From Megalonaias nervosa (taxonomy: Eukaryota; Mollusca; Bivalvia; Unionida; Unionidae), in NCBI GenBank assembly GCA_016617855.1, contig JAECUM010091481.1:32396-96395 (forward strand): a stretch of DNA of 64,000 nucleotides. The letters are read 5' to 3'. The translations under genes were made by a program, and so were the position numbers. This document shows, one piece after another, positions 11,242-22,374 of the stretch (its first letter is position 1; each line of letters starts with the position of its first letter). A model generated the notes under the pieces. The model searched no databases. It saw only the letters and a list, made by a program, of their open reading frames with translations, and was not told the origin of the DNA.

Positions 11242-13630
11242 CTATATTTTATTTCTGAAGATAGAATAGTTACTTTCACTTTTTACTGAATCCGTGAGTG
11301 AGATCCAGACATGAATAGATGAGTGCAGGAATGAGTTTCTGCTTATTTCGAGTCTAGCATTAATGCGATTAAAAATATTCGCAGTTCTATGAATATACAT
11401 GTTTGTCTCACCAACCAGTGGTGTAAGAATGTAAGCAGGATAAGAAGGAGAGAATTTATGAAATCTTCGCCTATCCGCCATGGTAGACCAACCAGTTTCT
11501 TTATAAATTTTATGACACAAGAGACTTTTAGTAAGCCCAGCTGCTGCTACTAATTGTAATTTTTCTAATTTGAGAGAGTTTTCGGCCGAACAACCATCCC
11601 ATACAACATCAACGTATTCTAGAAAGGGGCGGATGTACGTAATATATATCCTTCTAACGCCTTTCGGCAAAATATATATTTAAGTGTTTTCATGGCGGCT
11701 ATCATTTTTGAGGTCGACAAAAATATGTTAATCAGCATGTTTGTTCCAGTTTCCTAGACTTCTAAAAGTTACGCAAAGATGTTTGTTGAACTCAATAAAT
11801 GAAATGATTTAGTTTTAGAATTTTAGTTCAGGGAAAACCGGCTCTAGATTACGCGAGAATAACATTGTCTCAGGTTTGGTTGGATTAAAGTCAACTAACC
11901 ATTGCCTTGAATATTCGTCAACCGTTTTGCAAATCTTGATGGATACGCCGTTGACCTATCATCAGAAAAGGGTCTCGTTGCACTCAAGAAGTCAACGCCT
12001 ATATCGTTAATATACACATTAAATAATAACGGACCAAAACAGAGCCCTGTGACACGCCAGCCGCAACATACAAGCTATTTGTTTCGGCACTATTCACAAA
12101 AAAACTGCTTGAAGTCTATTCGATACGTAGTCAGAGAACTGCTTGAAGTCTATTCAGTAGGTAGTCAGAGAGCCAGTCAATAAGAGCTATCAATGCGATA
12201 GCACTTTAAGTTACGTATTAAACCGTTATGCCAAACCCGTTCAAATGCTCTAAAGACATCGCAAAAGACCATACACGTCATTCTTGTTACCAAGTGCAGT
12301 ACATATACTATGGTACACATCTATGAGATAAACACTGTAGAATTGGTAGGAACCCCCCACCCCTATTGATATTTAAAAAAAAAAAGATCATTTGAGTGTA
12401 GGTGGTTATAGAGATGCCTAAAAATAATTCTTTCCATAATCTTCCCAACACAACTTAATAATGACATGGGCCTGTAATTTGAAGGATCAGTGGTACATCC
12501 CTTTTTATACACAGGCATTACTTAACGTGGTTTTCCATAAAGATGGGAACACTTTTGTGGCAAGGGACATATTGAATAGGACAAAGAGTGGTTTTCACTA
12601 TGGGTGCGATGGTTCCTTGAGCATATGTTGACTTATTTTATCCACGCCACATGCTTTGTTGGTAAGTATGTTGGTTACGTCATAAACGTCTTGTTATTGT
12701 TAGTAATGTATTCGTTAATTTGTTATTAGTTTTTAAGCGCATACCCGTACCCGCAAGATTGATATTGGTGTCACCAACTTTCGATGTAGCAGCACAAAAA
12801 AGACATTGTGCTTTTACTATATCTGAAAATGCTACATCTAGCGAACCATTTGCATTAATGTTCCTTAATGGAGGTATTGATTTTGAAAACTTTTCCTTGA
12901 CAAAGTGGCGCACAAGTTTCCAATAATCTTTCGAGTTTAAATCACAAGAATCAGTATTCTCCAAATTACTAATACATTTTTCCTTTGTTCTTGACTTTGT
13001 TATCTGATTTTTTTTATATTTTCCAAAATGACTTGAGTTATTACCATTAATAACTACGATTTCTTTCATGCGGTCGCGCATCCTGCTTGTTCTGTTTATT
13101 GTGTTATCGTACCAGCGTTTGTCCCTCATCCGAACTGTTACCGTAGGCGACATGGTATACAATTTTTATCAAACTGACTATATGACGAAGCAAAGTTGCA
13201 ACTACATCATTTACATCCCCACAAGCTCCTAACTTAATTGTTCAGTCTATACCTCCTATAAGGTTCTTAAATGTTTGGAAATCCGCTTTATTTTTAAAAC
13301 CATACTTCTCTCTGGTGGTATATTCATAATGCAGTCAAGTACTTAAGGCCTTGTGATCACATATTTGCATCAGCAGAGATAATTCCTGACTGAAGAACAT
13401 CTATGGTTAGAGATATAATAATGGTTTCTATCAGAGCTGCAGAGGTATCTGTCACTCTGGTTATTACATTTTGAATGTTATTCAGCATTAACACCTTTCT
13501 GAGATCCCCGAATTCAGCACTGAGTAGGTCCTCGTTTAGATCACCCATGATTATAATATTATCACAGACACTGACGCCCCCGCTCAGTGTTGAAGTCTGA
13601 CGATGAAGATTGGGGACAGTGGATTCCATG
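11242..13630 (-). mobile_element. Dead Jockey/CR1-type LINE, 5'-truncated
   Basis: Reading the minus strand from 13630 downwards: the C-terminal half of an EEP endonuclease with the IIMGDLNEDLL motif (13357-13629), a linker (12680-13162), reverse-transcriptase blocks including GVSQGSVL and a PFSDD variant of the catalytic FADD box (about 11960-12080), and the typical C-terminal domain with KLEKLQLVAA and WSTMADRRRFHK (11242-11670). Frames change many times and stops are frequent, so it is inactive. The endonuclease N-terminus is missing, as expected for a 5'-truncated LINE insertion. Confidence 0.88.
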
Positions 13631-14950
13631 TAATGGGTGTTTTACACCTTTTAAAGATATTTTTTAATAACGGCTAATATTAGGATTTCATTCATGCAAA
13701 CTCTGGTACTTTGATAAAAAAAATATCGTGTGAGCTAAAACAGGAAACTAATATTTATAAAAGGGACATCTGTATTATTGAAGAATATGTAAAATTTTAG
13801 AAAAAAATATTGGTTGGTATTATCCATAACATTTATACAGTATTTAATTCCTATTAAATATTACACAAAATTTAATTTCAACACAACAATTCTATAGAGA
13901 GACTATTATACTATTGCCAATGGTTTATTATGATTCCATAATGAGCTTAATAAGCTATTATCACTTTTTATGTTCCTATTTCCATTCAAACTGCATATTT
14001 GGATAATAATTCCTCATAGCTACAAATATTGTGATTAAAAAACATTGCTGCATCTAAGTAAACCTAAACAAACTATTATTAAAGCCAATGATAAGCCGTC
14101 TCTGTATACATCAGGTAAAATTTGACCACAGGCTGCACAGTGCATGATATCAAAATTCGATTGAAATAATTTAATCAGGCTGGCTGCTCACTAGAATACA
14201 CAGAATTCAGGTAATACTGATTATCAAACAGCGGTGCAATCACTTAGATAGCGGAGGAAAACTGCAGCAAATCGAGCAAATAAGATTTATAAAAAATGAA
14301 AACTCGAATTATATTGATAGCTTAATTACACTTTCTTCAGGCTTCTAATTCGAGTTTGTAGCTGTGTGCAGAAAAATTTTGTTATTCCCTTTTCGTACAT
14401 AATTGTCAATTTGCTGCCTTATTTACTGAACAGATTTAAATGTTTTAGTACAAGTCTATATAATGTGTCTTGTTATAATTAATTTTTTCAATCAATACAT
14501 TCAGACATCTTGAAACAGTAGCTCCTGACTCTTTCATACAGCCTTACTATGGAATCTGATCCTAATATGCATTTCTTCTTCAAGTGCGCTGGTTTACAAA
14601 GGTAATGTTACCCCAAAAAAATTTAAAAAAAGAGAAGAATGAAAAAAAGAAAATGAACAGTGCATCTTGAATGACATCCAAGTGAACACGCTAATATTCC
14701 ATCGACCGTAAGAATGTGAATACTGCTGGGTGTTTAAATGCTGTTCAAAATAGAAAACTGAAATGAGTATCTTTTCCCACCGAACTTTTTTGCCTTGAGA
14801 GTGACGATGAGTAAATAATCAACTGTCACTTACTTATTTATGTATTTATTTATTGTTTCCGTTTTATTTATTAAAAAAATGCGAAAAAAGCGAGATATCT
14901 TCTTTCCTTTGTCGACGTCAATTGTTCTTGTTTAATAGTTCTGACAAGGT
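13631..14950. other. AT-rich non-coding stretch with a small hairpin
   Basis: No gene recognised. A 12-base inverted repeat (14300-14311 and 14346-14357, AAACTCGAATTA) with a 34-base spacer is the only structure seen. Confidence 0.45.
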
Positions 14951-15142
14951 TAGTAGTATAAGTAATTTGAGGTTTCTATTTCAGAGACCCCCTACCCCCC
15001 CCAAAAAAACGTTATACGTTAACATTTTTGTCAGCAGCCTTTTTTAGCTTAAAATGATGACTTTCATATTTCTGACAAAAAATATGTTTTGTCGGGGTAG
15101 GGGGTCTCTGAGATAGAAACACTCAATTACTTATACTACTAT
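14951..15142. repeat. Foldback element with 48-base arms
   Basis: Arms at 14951-14998 and 15095-15142 are inverted copies with about four mismatches, beginning TAGTAGTATAAGTAATT and ending in a C-rich (G-rich) run. The spacer is about 96 bases. It lies only 70 bases before the first gene of Polinton A, so it could be a MITE-like insertion or part of that element's terminus. Confidence 0.8.
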
Positions 15143-15211
15143 TACACTCTAGAAATTATTTTTATAGTTTTAGACAAAACTTCATATTAAACAAATGAAA
15201 TATTATATATA

Positions 15212-15505
15212 ATGTCCTTCTGTCATCCAATCCGACATGTTGGATTTGATCTGACAAACAGATTTTGTAAGAGATTTAATTCGATTAGAGCAGCCTCAGG
15301 TTATACTGGTATAAAATCTAAAATAATAAGCGATTGTATTAAAAAAGTTGGATATCATATATCGCCAAAATATGGATCAGTTTGGTTATTCGCGGCTGAA
15401 AATGATGTGAGAATAGCGGGTTGGGCAGATGATGTGATGACATTTATTGATAATATGGTTGATATTTTATTTGATAACGATATTTCTAAAGCTATACAAA
15501 ATTAA
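15212..15505 (+). CDS. Unrecognised 97-residue protein of Polinton A
   Basis: I do not recognise it. The ATG frame is complete, of mixed composition with no clear membrane helix, and ends 4 bases into the end of the convergent SLATT-like gene. It may be an accessory gene at the left edge of the element. Confidence 0.4.
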   Translation: MSFCHPIRHVGFDLTNRFCKRFNSIRAASGYTGIKSKIISDCIKKVGYHISPKYGSVWLFAAENDVRIAGWADDVMTFIDNMVDILFDNDISKAIQN

Positions 15506-15945
15506 ACATCTACTGTTGTAACCCATATTTTATTATAATCTTTTTCATATCTGCTAACTCTCATTGGCAGAATATCTGTTAACATACTGTCAATGATACG
15601 AAACTCTCGTATTAAATCGTCCATATCATATTTTATACCCCGCAAGTAAGATCGAATCTGATCAAGTAATTTTTTATAGGTGATACTTGCTGTTTTGCAA
15701 GCATTTTTTTTAGTCGCGAGTCGAGGCTCAATTTTTTTACACGCTGTTGCAAGAGAAACGCCGACACCAGATATTATTAACAAAAACGGGTTTAATGATG
15801 CGCCACTTGAAATTATACCAGAGCTGGTCATGATCAGAGGTAAATATGATATTACTCGAAGTATTTTGGTATAGTATTTGGAACATTTTTTTATACACCA
15901 AACTTTTTTATGATAATATTTATAATATTGTATTAAGGCGTCCAC
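15502..15945 (-). CDS. Two-transmembrane SLATT-like protein
   Basis: The 147-residue protein has two adjacent hydrophobic helices at about residues 28-66 (ILRVISYLPLIMTSSGI and NPFLLIISGVGVSL), then a long charged helix with a YKKLLDQIRSYLRG segment and a conserved-looking ID...LP ending. This layout is that of SLATT-type proteins, paired-helix membrane effectors known from bacterial conflict systems and seen in some eukaryotic mobile elements. Family membership rests on this pattern only. It overlaps the end of the 15212-15505 gene by 4 bases. A generic two-helix membrane protein is the alternative. Confidence 0.45.
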   Translation of the reverse strand: MDALIQYYKYYHKKVWCIKKCSKYYTKILRVISYLPLIMTSSGIISSGASLNPFLLIISGVGVSLATACKKIEPRLATKKNACKTASITYKKLLDQIRSYLRGIKYDMDDLIREFRIIDSMLTDILPMRVSRYEKDYNKIWVTTVDV

Positions 15946-16074
15946 ATCTTGTTTTGGAATGTTTTCTGAAATATGATTAAAATCGACTATATTTTTTTTT
16001 CATTATATAATATTTGTTTACAATAATGCCAATCCCTGGGTTTGATTTATTATACTGTCATCTAAGTGATTAAT

Positions 16075-17271
16075 TTAGGTGATCGTTCTAATAATAGAAA
16101 CCAAAGGAATATTGGTCAGATCAGCTATAAATTCCAGACACCACCAGTAAGAGGCTTCGGTTAATTTTTTATCGGATGCTTCTAGTAGGAATATTTCTTC
16201 AACATCTTTAAATAACAATAGAGATACAGTTTCAAAAAAATTATCAGTTGAATGACGCCATGGAAATGTGGTAGATATACTAAATTTTGCACGGCTAAAT
16301 ATGGACAGCCTATATAAACCAGCGACTTCCACGGTATGTTTGATAGTGTTATTTTGCGGTGTCCATGTTGCCGATCCTGATGATACTGTGTATACGATAT
16401 TGTTAGCTCGTCCGTGTGGAATTTTAATCATATTAGTTTTTTCAATAATACCAGGAATTCCGCTAACAATATCGTTTAGTTTTGTGTTAATTTCAGCGAG
16501 TTTAATATCTACAACCGCTGGACTTCCAAAAAATTCATTAATAGATTTGTTTATGTTTCTACGAAAGTTCAGGAACGTTTGTACGTGATTAGAAAAATCA
16601 GTTTTAATAGCGTTAATTCCATCATTTATTAGAATATTGATATTGTCGACGTATTTCTTTGTTACTGCGTCAAAATCTGTTTCTGGTGTTCTAAGATTAT
16701 TAATACCATTATTGTTCATGTTGAGGAATGCGCGTATTATACCACCATTAACTAACACATACTTAGATTCTTGATCGTCGACGTATTTTTTTGTTGCTGC
16801 GTCTGATTCTGCAGTTGGGTCTCCAAGGTATGTAATTTTTTTCCCCGACATGATAATATTACCTGTAACTGTCCCACCTATTTTATCAAGTTTGTTATCA
16901 TCAACATACTTTAGCTGCAAATAACTTACCGCTTGAGTTTGATTTAAGTTTGCTGGCGGATACCTGGTCTCTAAATTTATAATTTTTTTTCCTGACATAT
17001 CTAAGTTACCGCTTAAAGTTCCACCAGATTTATCTAGCTTATTATCGTCGACTAATTTAAGTTGTGCATAACTAACGGCTTGTGTATTAATAACATTTAT
17101 TGGTGGATAATCTGTTTCTAACTCTAATACTCGTTGATTTGACAAGTTTCCCGTCATTGTGTCGCCGGATTTTTTTAGATAGCCTGATAAATCAACCTTG
17201 CCGTCTGTTATTTTTGAACTTTCAGCTGTTAAATCTCCTACTAATGTTCCAAATTTTGAATAAAAACTCAT
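16075..17271 (-). CDS. Fibre-like protein with phage tail-fibre repeats
   Basis: The 398-residue intact frame holds repeated units with the signature GDTMTGNL / GGTLSGNLDMSGKKI / GGTVTGNIIMSGKKI, two of them continuing into D(A)AATKKYVDD-type segments (about residues 30-220). These are typical of trimeric phage tail fibres and of some giant-virus fibres. A coiled middle part and a compact C-terminal region of about 120 residues (after the HGRANNIVYTVSSG segment) follow and could be a receptor-binding head. By position and form it could act like the adenovirus fibre, anchored at penton vertices; that role is inferred. The ATG is the first in the frame. Confidence 0.75.
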   Translation of the reverse strand: MSFYSKFGTLVGDLTAESSKITDGKVDLSGYLKKSGDTMTGNLSNQRVLELETDYPPINVINTQAVSYAQLKLVDDNKLDKSGGTLSGNLDMSGKKIINLETRYPPANLNQTQAVSYLQLKYVDDNKLDKIGGTVTGNIIMSGKKITYLGDPTAESDAATKKYVDDQESKYVLVNGGIIRAFLNMNNNGINNLRTPETDFDAVTKKYVDNINILINDGINAIKTDFSNHVQTFLNFRRNINKSINEFFGSPAVVDIKLAEINTKLNDIVSGIPGIIEKTNMIKIPHGRANNIVYTVSSGSATWTPQNNTIKHTVEVAGLYRLSIFSRAKFSISTTFPWRHSTDNFFETVSLLLFKDVEEIFLLEASDKKLTEASYWWCLEFIADLTNIPLVSIIRTIT

Positions 17272-17289
17272 TATTTATTTATCGTTTGA

Positions 17290-18000
17290 CAAAAATTATA
17301 TAGCATAAAATTATATAATAGTAATGGCAAAATCGTCTATATTAATTTTGATACAGAACGTTTGGTGAAACATAAACATAACAATGAACTTCCAGATTGT
17401 CATTATCTTATCGTTGGGAGAACCGGATCGGGAAAAACAAACTTGCTTATGAATTTGCTTCTCGGAGATAATTTTAACTACGATCGCGTTTATATTTACA
17501 CGATTAACCCGCAACAGGATAAGTGCGAGCTACTTAACAATTATAATGACAAACTTCGTGATGATCTTGAAGCTGGCGAAGATTTTTTTATTATCAAACA
17601 ACCAGAAGAACTTATTCCAGTTAATCAACTTGATTCGTCCGAACACAAGATAGTTGTTTTTGATGATATTCCGCTAAACAATGAGGAAATGAATAAAATC
17701 AGATCGTATTTTTCACTGTCGCGAAATAAGAAATGTAATTCTATTTATCTCGCTCAGGGTTTTTATAATGTTGATAGATTTATTAGGCGAAATACTGGTT
17801 GTTTTATATTATTTCCAGGACTTGACAATGTCGATGTTAGAAATATCGCGAACGAGCAATGTGGTGATGTAACAAAAGATAAATTTATTGAACTATATCA
17901 TCAAGCAACGGCAAATAAATACGACTTTTTTTTGTTTGATAAATTAACAAATGATACGAGTAAAATGTTTCGATGTTGTATTGAAAAATATCTACAGTAA
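17290..18000 (+). CDS. DNA-packaging ATPase (FtsK/HerA type)
   Basis: Walker A GRTGSGKT near the N-terminus and Walker B IVVFDDI in the middle, with a LAQGF segment like the sensor region, identify the genome-packaging ATPase of Polintons and related viruses. It pumps DNA into the preformed capsid. The open frame begins after a stop at 17287-17289 but has no ATG before the conserved core; an ATG at 17324 is in another frame. The start is therefore lost or frameshifted, or a non-ATG start is used. Length from the core on is normal. Confidence 0.88.
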   Translation, partial: QKLYSIKLYNSNGKIVYINFDTERLVKHKHNNELPDCHYLIVGRTGSGKTNLLMNLLLGDNFNYDRVYIYTINPQQDKCELLNNYNDKLRDDLEAGEDFFIIKQPEELIPVNQLDSSEHKIVVFDDIPLNNEEMNKIRSYFSLSRNKKCNSIYLAQGFYNVDRFIRRNTGCFILFPGLDNVDVRNIANEQCGDVTKDKFIELYHQATANKYDFFLFDKLTNDTSKMFRCCIEKYLQ

Positions 18001-18019
18001 TTTTTATGCAAAATAGTAT

Positions 18020-19521
18020 ATGATTAATGGAAAGACAAGCAAAGTACAGAAAACATATAGAAGATCTAAAAAACTTGCGCAATCTCAGGCAAAATTTAAA
18101 CAGCTAGTACAGCAAGCACGACGTGGCCAAGTAGTTGCAGCAGAAACAGCAGCAACCGCTCTCAAACCAATTACTGAAGCTTTACTTGGAAACAACCTGA
18201 AACTAAACCATTATCAGAAGAAGAAGTTAAAAAAATACAGGAAAAAGGTTTACTCGGACTAGTTAAAGAACAACAAGAAGCATCTGCTGAAAGAATTATT
18301 GAGAGATCTGATGCGGAGAGAAAAAGATTAGCTGAGGCACTTGTAGCGCATATAGTTAATCCTGCTGCAAGACGAACTGAACTAAGAAGGTTGTTGAATA
18401 ATCCCCTGGAACTTCAACAAAGATTAGCAGAAGCAGTAGTAGTTGGACCGATTGAGAAAAGGTTAGAAAAAGAAGAAGAACTTAGAAGAGAGAGAGAAAA
18501 TGTAGAAGAAAAAAGAAGATTTGACCATGATTTGGAAAATATAGAAAGCAAAATAAGGGATAACGAATATAGAGATTTTAATAAAAAATATAGTGAATTT
18601 AGTGGTGTGAGAATATATAATGTTGAAAAAGATGAATTTAAAGCTGACGAAAAAATTGCAAAATTAAAAGAAATAAAAAAAGAGGGTGATGAGCATCTCA
18701 GCAAAGTAGTTTTAGAAAATAAAAATTACTATAATGACATTAAATTATATCGACATGGAATTATCGCTGATCTTTATGTTAAGGTTATTAATAATATAAG
18801 AAATAAACAATACCGTAGTCATCATAATAGTGGTTTAAGTGCCGAAGCAAAATTATTAGATGGAGGACAAGAAGAATCAGCATATACACCACCAGCTCCT
18901 ATAATGACTGAAGAAGAATTACTAAATTCAGAACGTGAATATAAAAGAAATCGTGATGAATATAAAGACAAAGCAGAAGAAGAAATAACATCAGAAGAAT
19001 ATTTTGCTTTTATGAAAGAAAATGACATTTCTGACGTTGATAATATATATAATTGGGAAAAAGATAAACACGATAATCTCATTGAAAAAGTAAAAAATAT
19101 CATTGAAGAAGGTAAAGGAGCTTTTAAAGACATTGATACAGCTCCAATGGTAAATATTGAAAAACTTTTTAAAAAATCTAGAGATGGTGTTATTGCTAGT
19201 ATTTTTAAAGCTACTGCATCAAAATTTAGAGATAAAAAATATACTGAAAAAGGGTATACTTTTAAAAAATTATTTGAATATTATGATAATGAGCGTTTTA
19301 AAAAACTTTTAGAAAAAACAGGAACTGGAGTTAGAATATTTTCATCAGTTACTGAAATGATTGGCAGATTAATGCTATTGATATCATCAAAAGAAGCTGG
19401 AAATGTTGGTGCTGAAATTGATAATGAAATTATTGATATACTTGATAATTTGAGATCGGAAAATTTATTAACATCTGACGAATACGAAACTTTACACCGC
19501 GACTTAATCGCGGTGATTTGA
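18020..19521 (+). pseudogene. Charged coiled-coil protein, one frameshift
   Basis: The first frame (18020-18262) gives a basic, helical N-terminus. At about 18190-18205 the coding sense moves to another frame, which stays open to 19521 and encodes long charged helices rich in E, K and R (for example RLAEALVAHI, KRLEKEEELRRERE). The second frame has no ATG near its start, which supports one gene with an indel. It lies between ATPase and penton genes, so a structural or assembly role is likely, but I cannot name a family. Confidence 0.6.
19495..19513. other. Small GC-rich hairpin
   Basis: ACCGCGA...TCGCGGT, a 7-base-pair stem with a 5-base loop, lies at the end of the coiled-coil gene just before its stop codon. 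In AT-rich surroundings it stands out; whether it ends transcription or is chance is unknown. Confidence 0.5.
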
Positions 19522-19545
19522 TATCAGATCGCTGCGATTTAATTT

Positions 19546-20327
19546 TATAAAAATATAATAATAAATTTCAGCAACATTATTACTAGACTCTAGCCAATCT
19601 GATAAAGATAGCGCAAATTTTTCAGTGAAGTATATTCCGCCAATAGAACTAGATCGCGAAAAACAACATGAAATTGGACTAATTTCCTGCACTTGATGGA
19701 ATGCTATGGCTAACGTAAAAACTGGAGTAAACGATGAATTTTCATTTAGTGTTCCTATACGTACTTCACCATTTGTCGCGTGGAAAACAATTAAAATTCC
19801 ACAAGGAGCCTATAATAATTACTGATCTAAATAAAATAATTAAAGAACTTATAACAAAAAATAAAGGTATAGCTGATAATTTTGAGCTTACACCAAATTA
19901 TAATACGTTACGCGCAAGAATGAAATTAAAAGATATAACAGTTAGTCTTGTATCGCAAACAAGTATCGCACCACTGATAGGATTTTATAATTATGTATAT
20001 CCTGCTCTTAATCGTGATAATCCCGAAACGTATGAAGGTGAAAAACCAGTAAATATAACTGAAGTAAACACAATACTGATAAATTGCTCCATCGCATCTG
20101 GTTCTTATTCAGCTAAAGGCAGCAAAGGTCAAACAATATATAGTTTTTCACCAGAAGTTCCACCAGGATCTCTTATGCAAATTAGTCCACGTCATATTAT
20201 TTATTATCCGATAAACGTTGAAAATCAAATAACAGAAGTAAATATGCAGTTGACAGATCAGTCTGGAAGACAGTTAGATTTTAATAATGAGGTTGTTACT
20301 TATTACCTGCACTTGCACGAACAGTAA
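19546..20327 (+). pseudogene. Penton-like minor capsid protein, broken
   Basis: The C-terminal frame (19734-20327) has the pattern of Polinton penton-like proteins: NINEVNTI-like ITEVNTILINC, SFSPEVPPG and a closing ITEVNMQLTDQ strand. The N-terminal part is readable upstream in another frame (IELDREKQHEIGLIS, then VAWKTIKIPQGAY). It contains a TGA stop at 19694-19696, and the frames cross at about 19805-19825. In the family this single jelly-roll protein forms the five-fold vertices. The gene is not functional as read. Confidence 0.75.
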
Positions 20328-20376
20328 ACATATTTTCTGAAAGATTTGACAACAAAATGATACAACCTCAGATATA

Positions 20377-20745
20377 ATGAAACAGAAAAAAGTTTATAGA
20401 AGAAAAATAGTAGGAGGATTTTTGGGAAACATGTTTGCTAAAATTATGAAAAATATTGCAGGAGTAGCTCATAAAGTTGCACCAATTGCAATTGATGCAA
20501 CGAAAGCTTTTGCAACTGGAGCTGCATCTGCTGCTGGAACTGCTGTGGGGCAAAAAATAGCTGATAAAATAAAAGGCGCACCTAAGGCGCATGCCGTACC
20601 TACGACAATCAAACAAGCTATTTCTGAAATAGCACCAACAAAAGAAACCCAACGCGCAATGATAACAACAACAAAAAAACTTTTATCGCCACGAGGAGAA
20701 CAAATTATACAAAAATTAATATCTAAAGTAACAGCGCCGCAATAG
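20377..20745 (+). CDS. Small basic amphipathic protein, pVI-like
   Basis: 122 residues with a basic start (MKQKKVYRRK), a GGFLGNMF amphipathic segment, an alanine/glycine-rich middle and a lysine-rich end. Its place between penton and hexon genes matches the adenovirus-pVI-like minor protein of Polintons, which is thought to help membrane penetration. Similarity is by pattern and synteny only. Confidence 0.55.
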   Translation: MKQKKVYRRKIVGGFLGNMFAKIMKNIAGVAHKVAPIAIDATKAFATGAASAAGTAVGQKIADKIKGAPKAHAVPTTIKQAISEIAPTKETQRAMITTTKKLLSPRGEQIIQKLISKVTAPQ

Positions 20746-20795
20746 CTTCGCTATAATTGATGACAAAATTTTGTATAACCTAAATAAATAAAAAA

Positions 20796-22355
20796 ATGTC
20801 TGTACAAAATTATCTCGATTTAGCAGAAATTTATGACACAGACGACACAGTAACAGAATTTGAGTATGTTGAATATCTTGATGAAAATTCCAACGAACCT
20901 AATAAGGCTGGCTCCAGAACATTTAATACTCGAGACGAGGACGTATTTCTACTTCCTCATAAAGCAATGTTGGAAGTTTGTGGCCAGATTATGACAGTAG
21001 CTGCCGCACCTGCCGCAATTGCAGATGGAGTAGAAGTAGCTCTTATAAATAACGGTTGGTGTTTATTTAAAAGTGCTAAATATCAGCTGGCCAATCAAAC
21101 TGTCGAAGATATTTCAAATCACTTACAAGTTGCAAGTACAATCTTAAATATTATTTCATTTTCCGACGATTACTCCAGATCAACTGCAACTAATATGATG
21201 TGGTTTAAAGATACTGGAAGTGGTGGGTCTGGTTTTATGGCATCGTCTGAGTTTTCAACCGGAGGTCTACCTATTTTAGTGGCTCGAGTTGATGCTGCCG
21301 CAAATGTTATAATTGTAAGTGATTTTCTAATTAGTAATGCTGCTGCGCTAGGTATAGTCGAACCAGGTGAAGCCGCTGGTGATGCAGCTACAAGAACCTC
21401 ACTTATTGCTGCTTGCAATAATCTTGGTATAACATCACCAGGTGCAGCTGCAACCGGCACTGAAATGTTAACTTTGATCAATAACTCATTTCCTATTGCC
21501 AGAAAAAATATACGTTACAATGAAGGTTATACTAGGAGAAAGGCACTTGTAGCAGGATCACGTCAAATTACAATGATGCTGCCGGTAAGTACAGTATTTG
21601 GCTTTTGCAGGGATTATAATAAAGTATTTCGTGGAGTTAAACATACGCTTATTTTAGATCGATCAGATCAAAACGATTGCCTGCTTAGGTCAGGTGGGGC
21701 TGATGTACAATTTGTCATAAACAAACTTGCGCTGTGGATGCCAAGAATAACTCCGTCTATCACTAAAATGGCGGAATTAAATAATATGCTGGAAAAACAC
21801 ACAAACAGAATTTATTTTCAGCAGCATAGAATATATCAAACAGCAGTTCCGAATACCACCGACTACACATGGCGAGTCACAACGACACCAAGTGAACAAA
21901 AACCACGGCAATTATTTGTTGCATTTCAGAGACAAGCTCGACGCAATAGCCAACTACAAAATAATGCGATATTTGATAGCGCTGATGTTAGACGAATATA
22001 CGCTAGAATAAATTCAAAACAATATCCAGAACGAGCGATAGAATGTAATTTTGCAGATGACGCTAATAAAAATATTACTCGACCTTATATGTATTTACTC
22101 GATGCAGTGCAAAAATATCAAGATGTTGGAGATGGATCTCAGATATCAGTAGAGGGATTTCGTACACTTTATCCGATATTTTATTTTGATGTTAGTAAAC
22201 ATAGCGAGCGAGCTGTAGACAGCACAGCTGATATTGAAATTACTTGGACACTAGGAGCAATTCCAGTAGCGCGTTTATATGTGTATGCGTTAGTAATAAG
22301 CGATAGATTTGTTACAATTGACTCTGTCCAAGGTAAAATGACAGTCCAAGTTTAA
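20796..22355 (+). CDS. Major capsid protein (hexon-like, double jelly roll)
   Basis: The intact 519-residue frame follows the penton and pVI-like genes. It has the landmarks I associate with Polinton hexon-like proteins: an RDEDVFLLPHKA block, NNGWCLFKSAKYQLANQ near residue 90, a long central loop rich in A and G, FGFCRDYNKVFRGVKHTL near 270 and a C-terminal ALVISDRFV strand. Trimers of two stacked jelly rolls form the icosahedral shell. It is the longest undamaged gene of this element. Confidence 0.85.
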   Translation: MSVQNYLDLAEIYDTDDTVTEFEYVEYLDENSNEPNKAGSRTFNTRDEDVFLLPHKAMLEVCGQIMTVAAAPAAIADGVEVALINNGWCLFKSAKYQLANQTVEDISNHLQVASTILNIISFSDDYSRSTATNMMWFKDTGSGGSGFMASSEFSTGGLPILVARVDAAANVIIVSDFLISNAAALGIVEPGEAAGDAATRTSLIAACNNLGITSPGAAATGTEMLTLINNSFPIARKNIRYNEGYTRRKALVAGSRQITMMLPVSTVFGFCRDYNKVFRGVKHTLILDRSDQNDCLLRSGGADVQFVINKLALWMPRITPSITKMAELNNMLEKHTNRIYFQQHRIYQTAVPNTTDYTWRVTTTPSEQKPRQLFVAFQRQARRNSQLQNNAIFDSADVRRIYARINSKQYPERAIECNFADDANKNITRPYMYLLDAVQKYQDVGDGSQISVEGFRTLYPIFYFDVSKHSERAVDSTADIEITWTLGAIPVARLYVYALVISDRFVTIDSVQGKMTVQV

Positions 22356-22374
22356 TCTATAATCGTTATATAAG

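Noticed and set aside
21170..21481. Minus-strand frames opposite capsid genes and other long antisense frames (for example 18414-18704, 18822-19133, 54789-55025)
   Set aside because: Shadows of strongly supported genes on the other strand.
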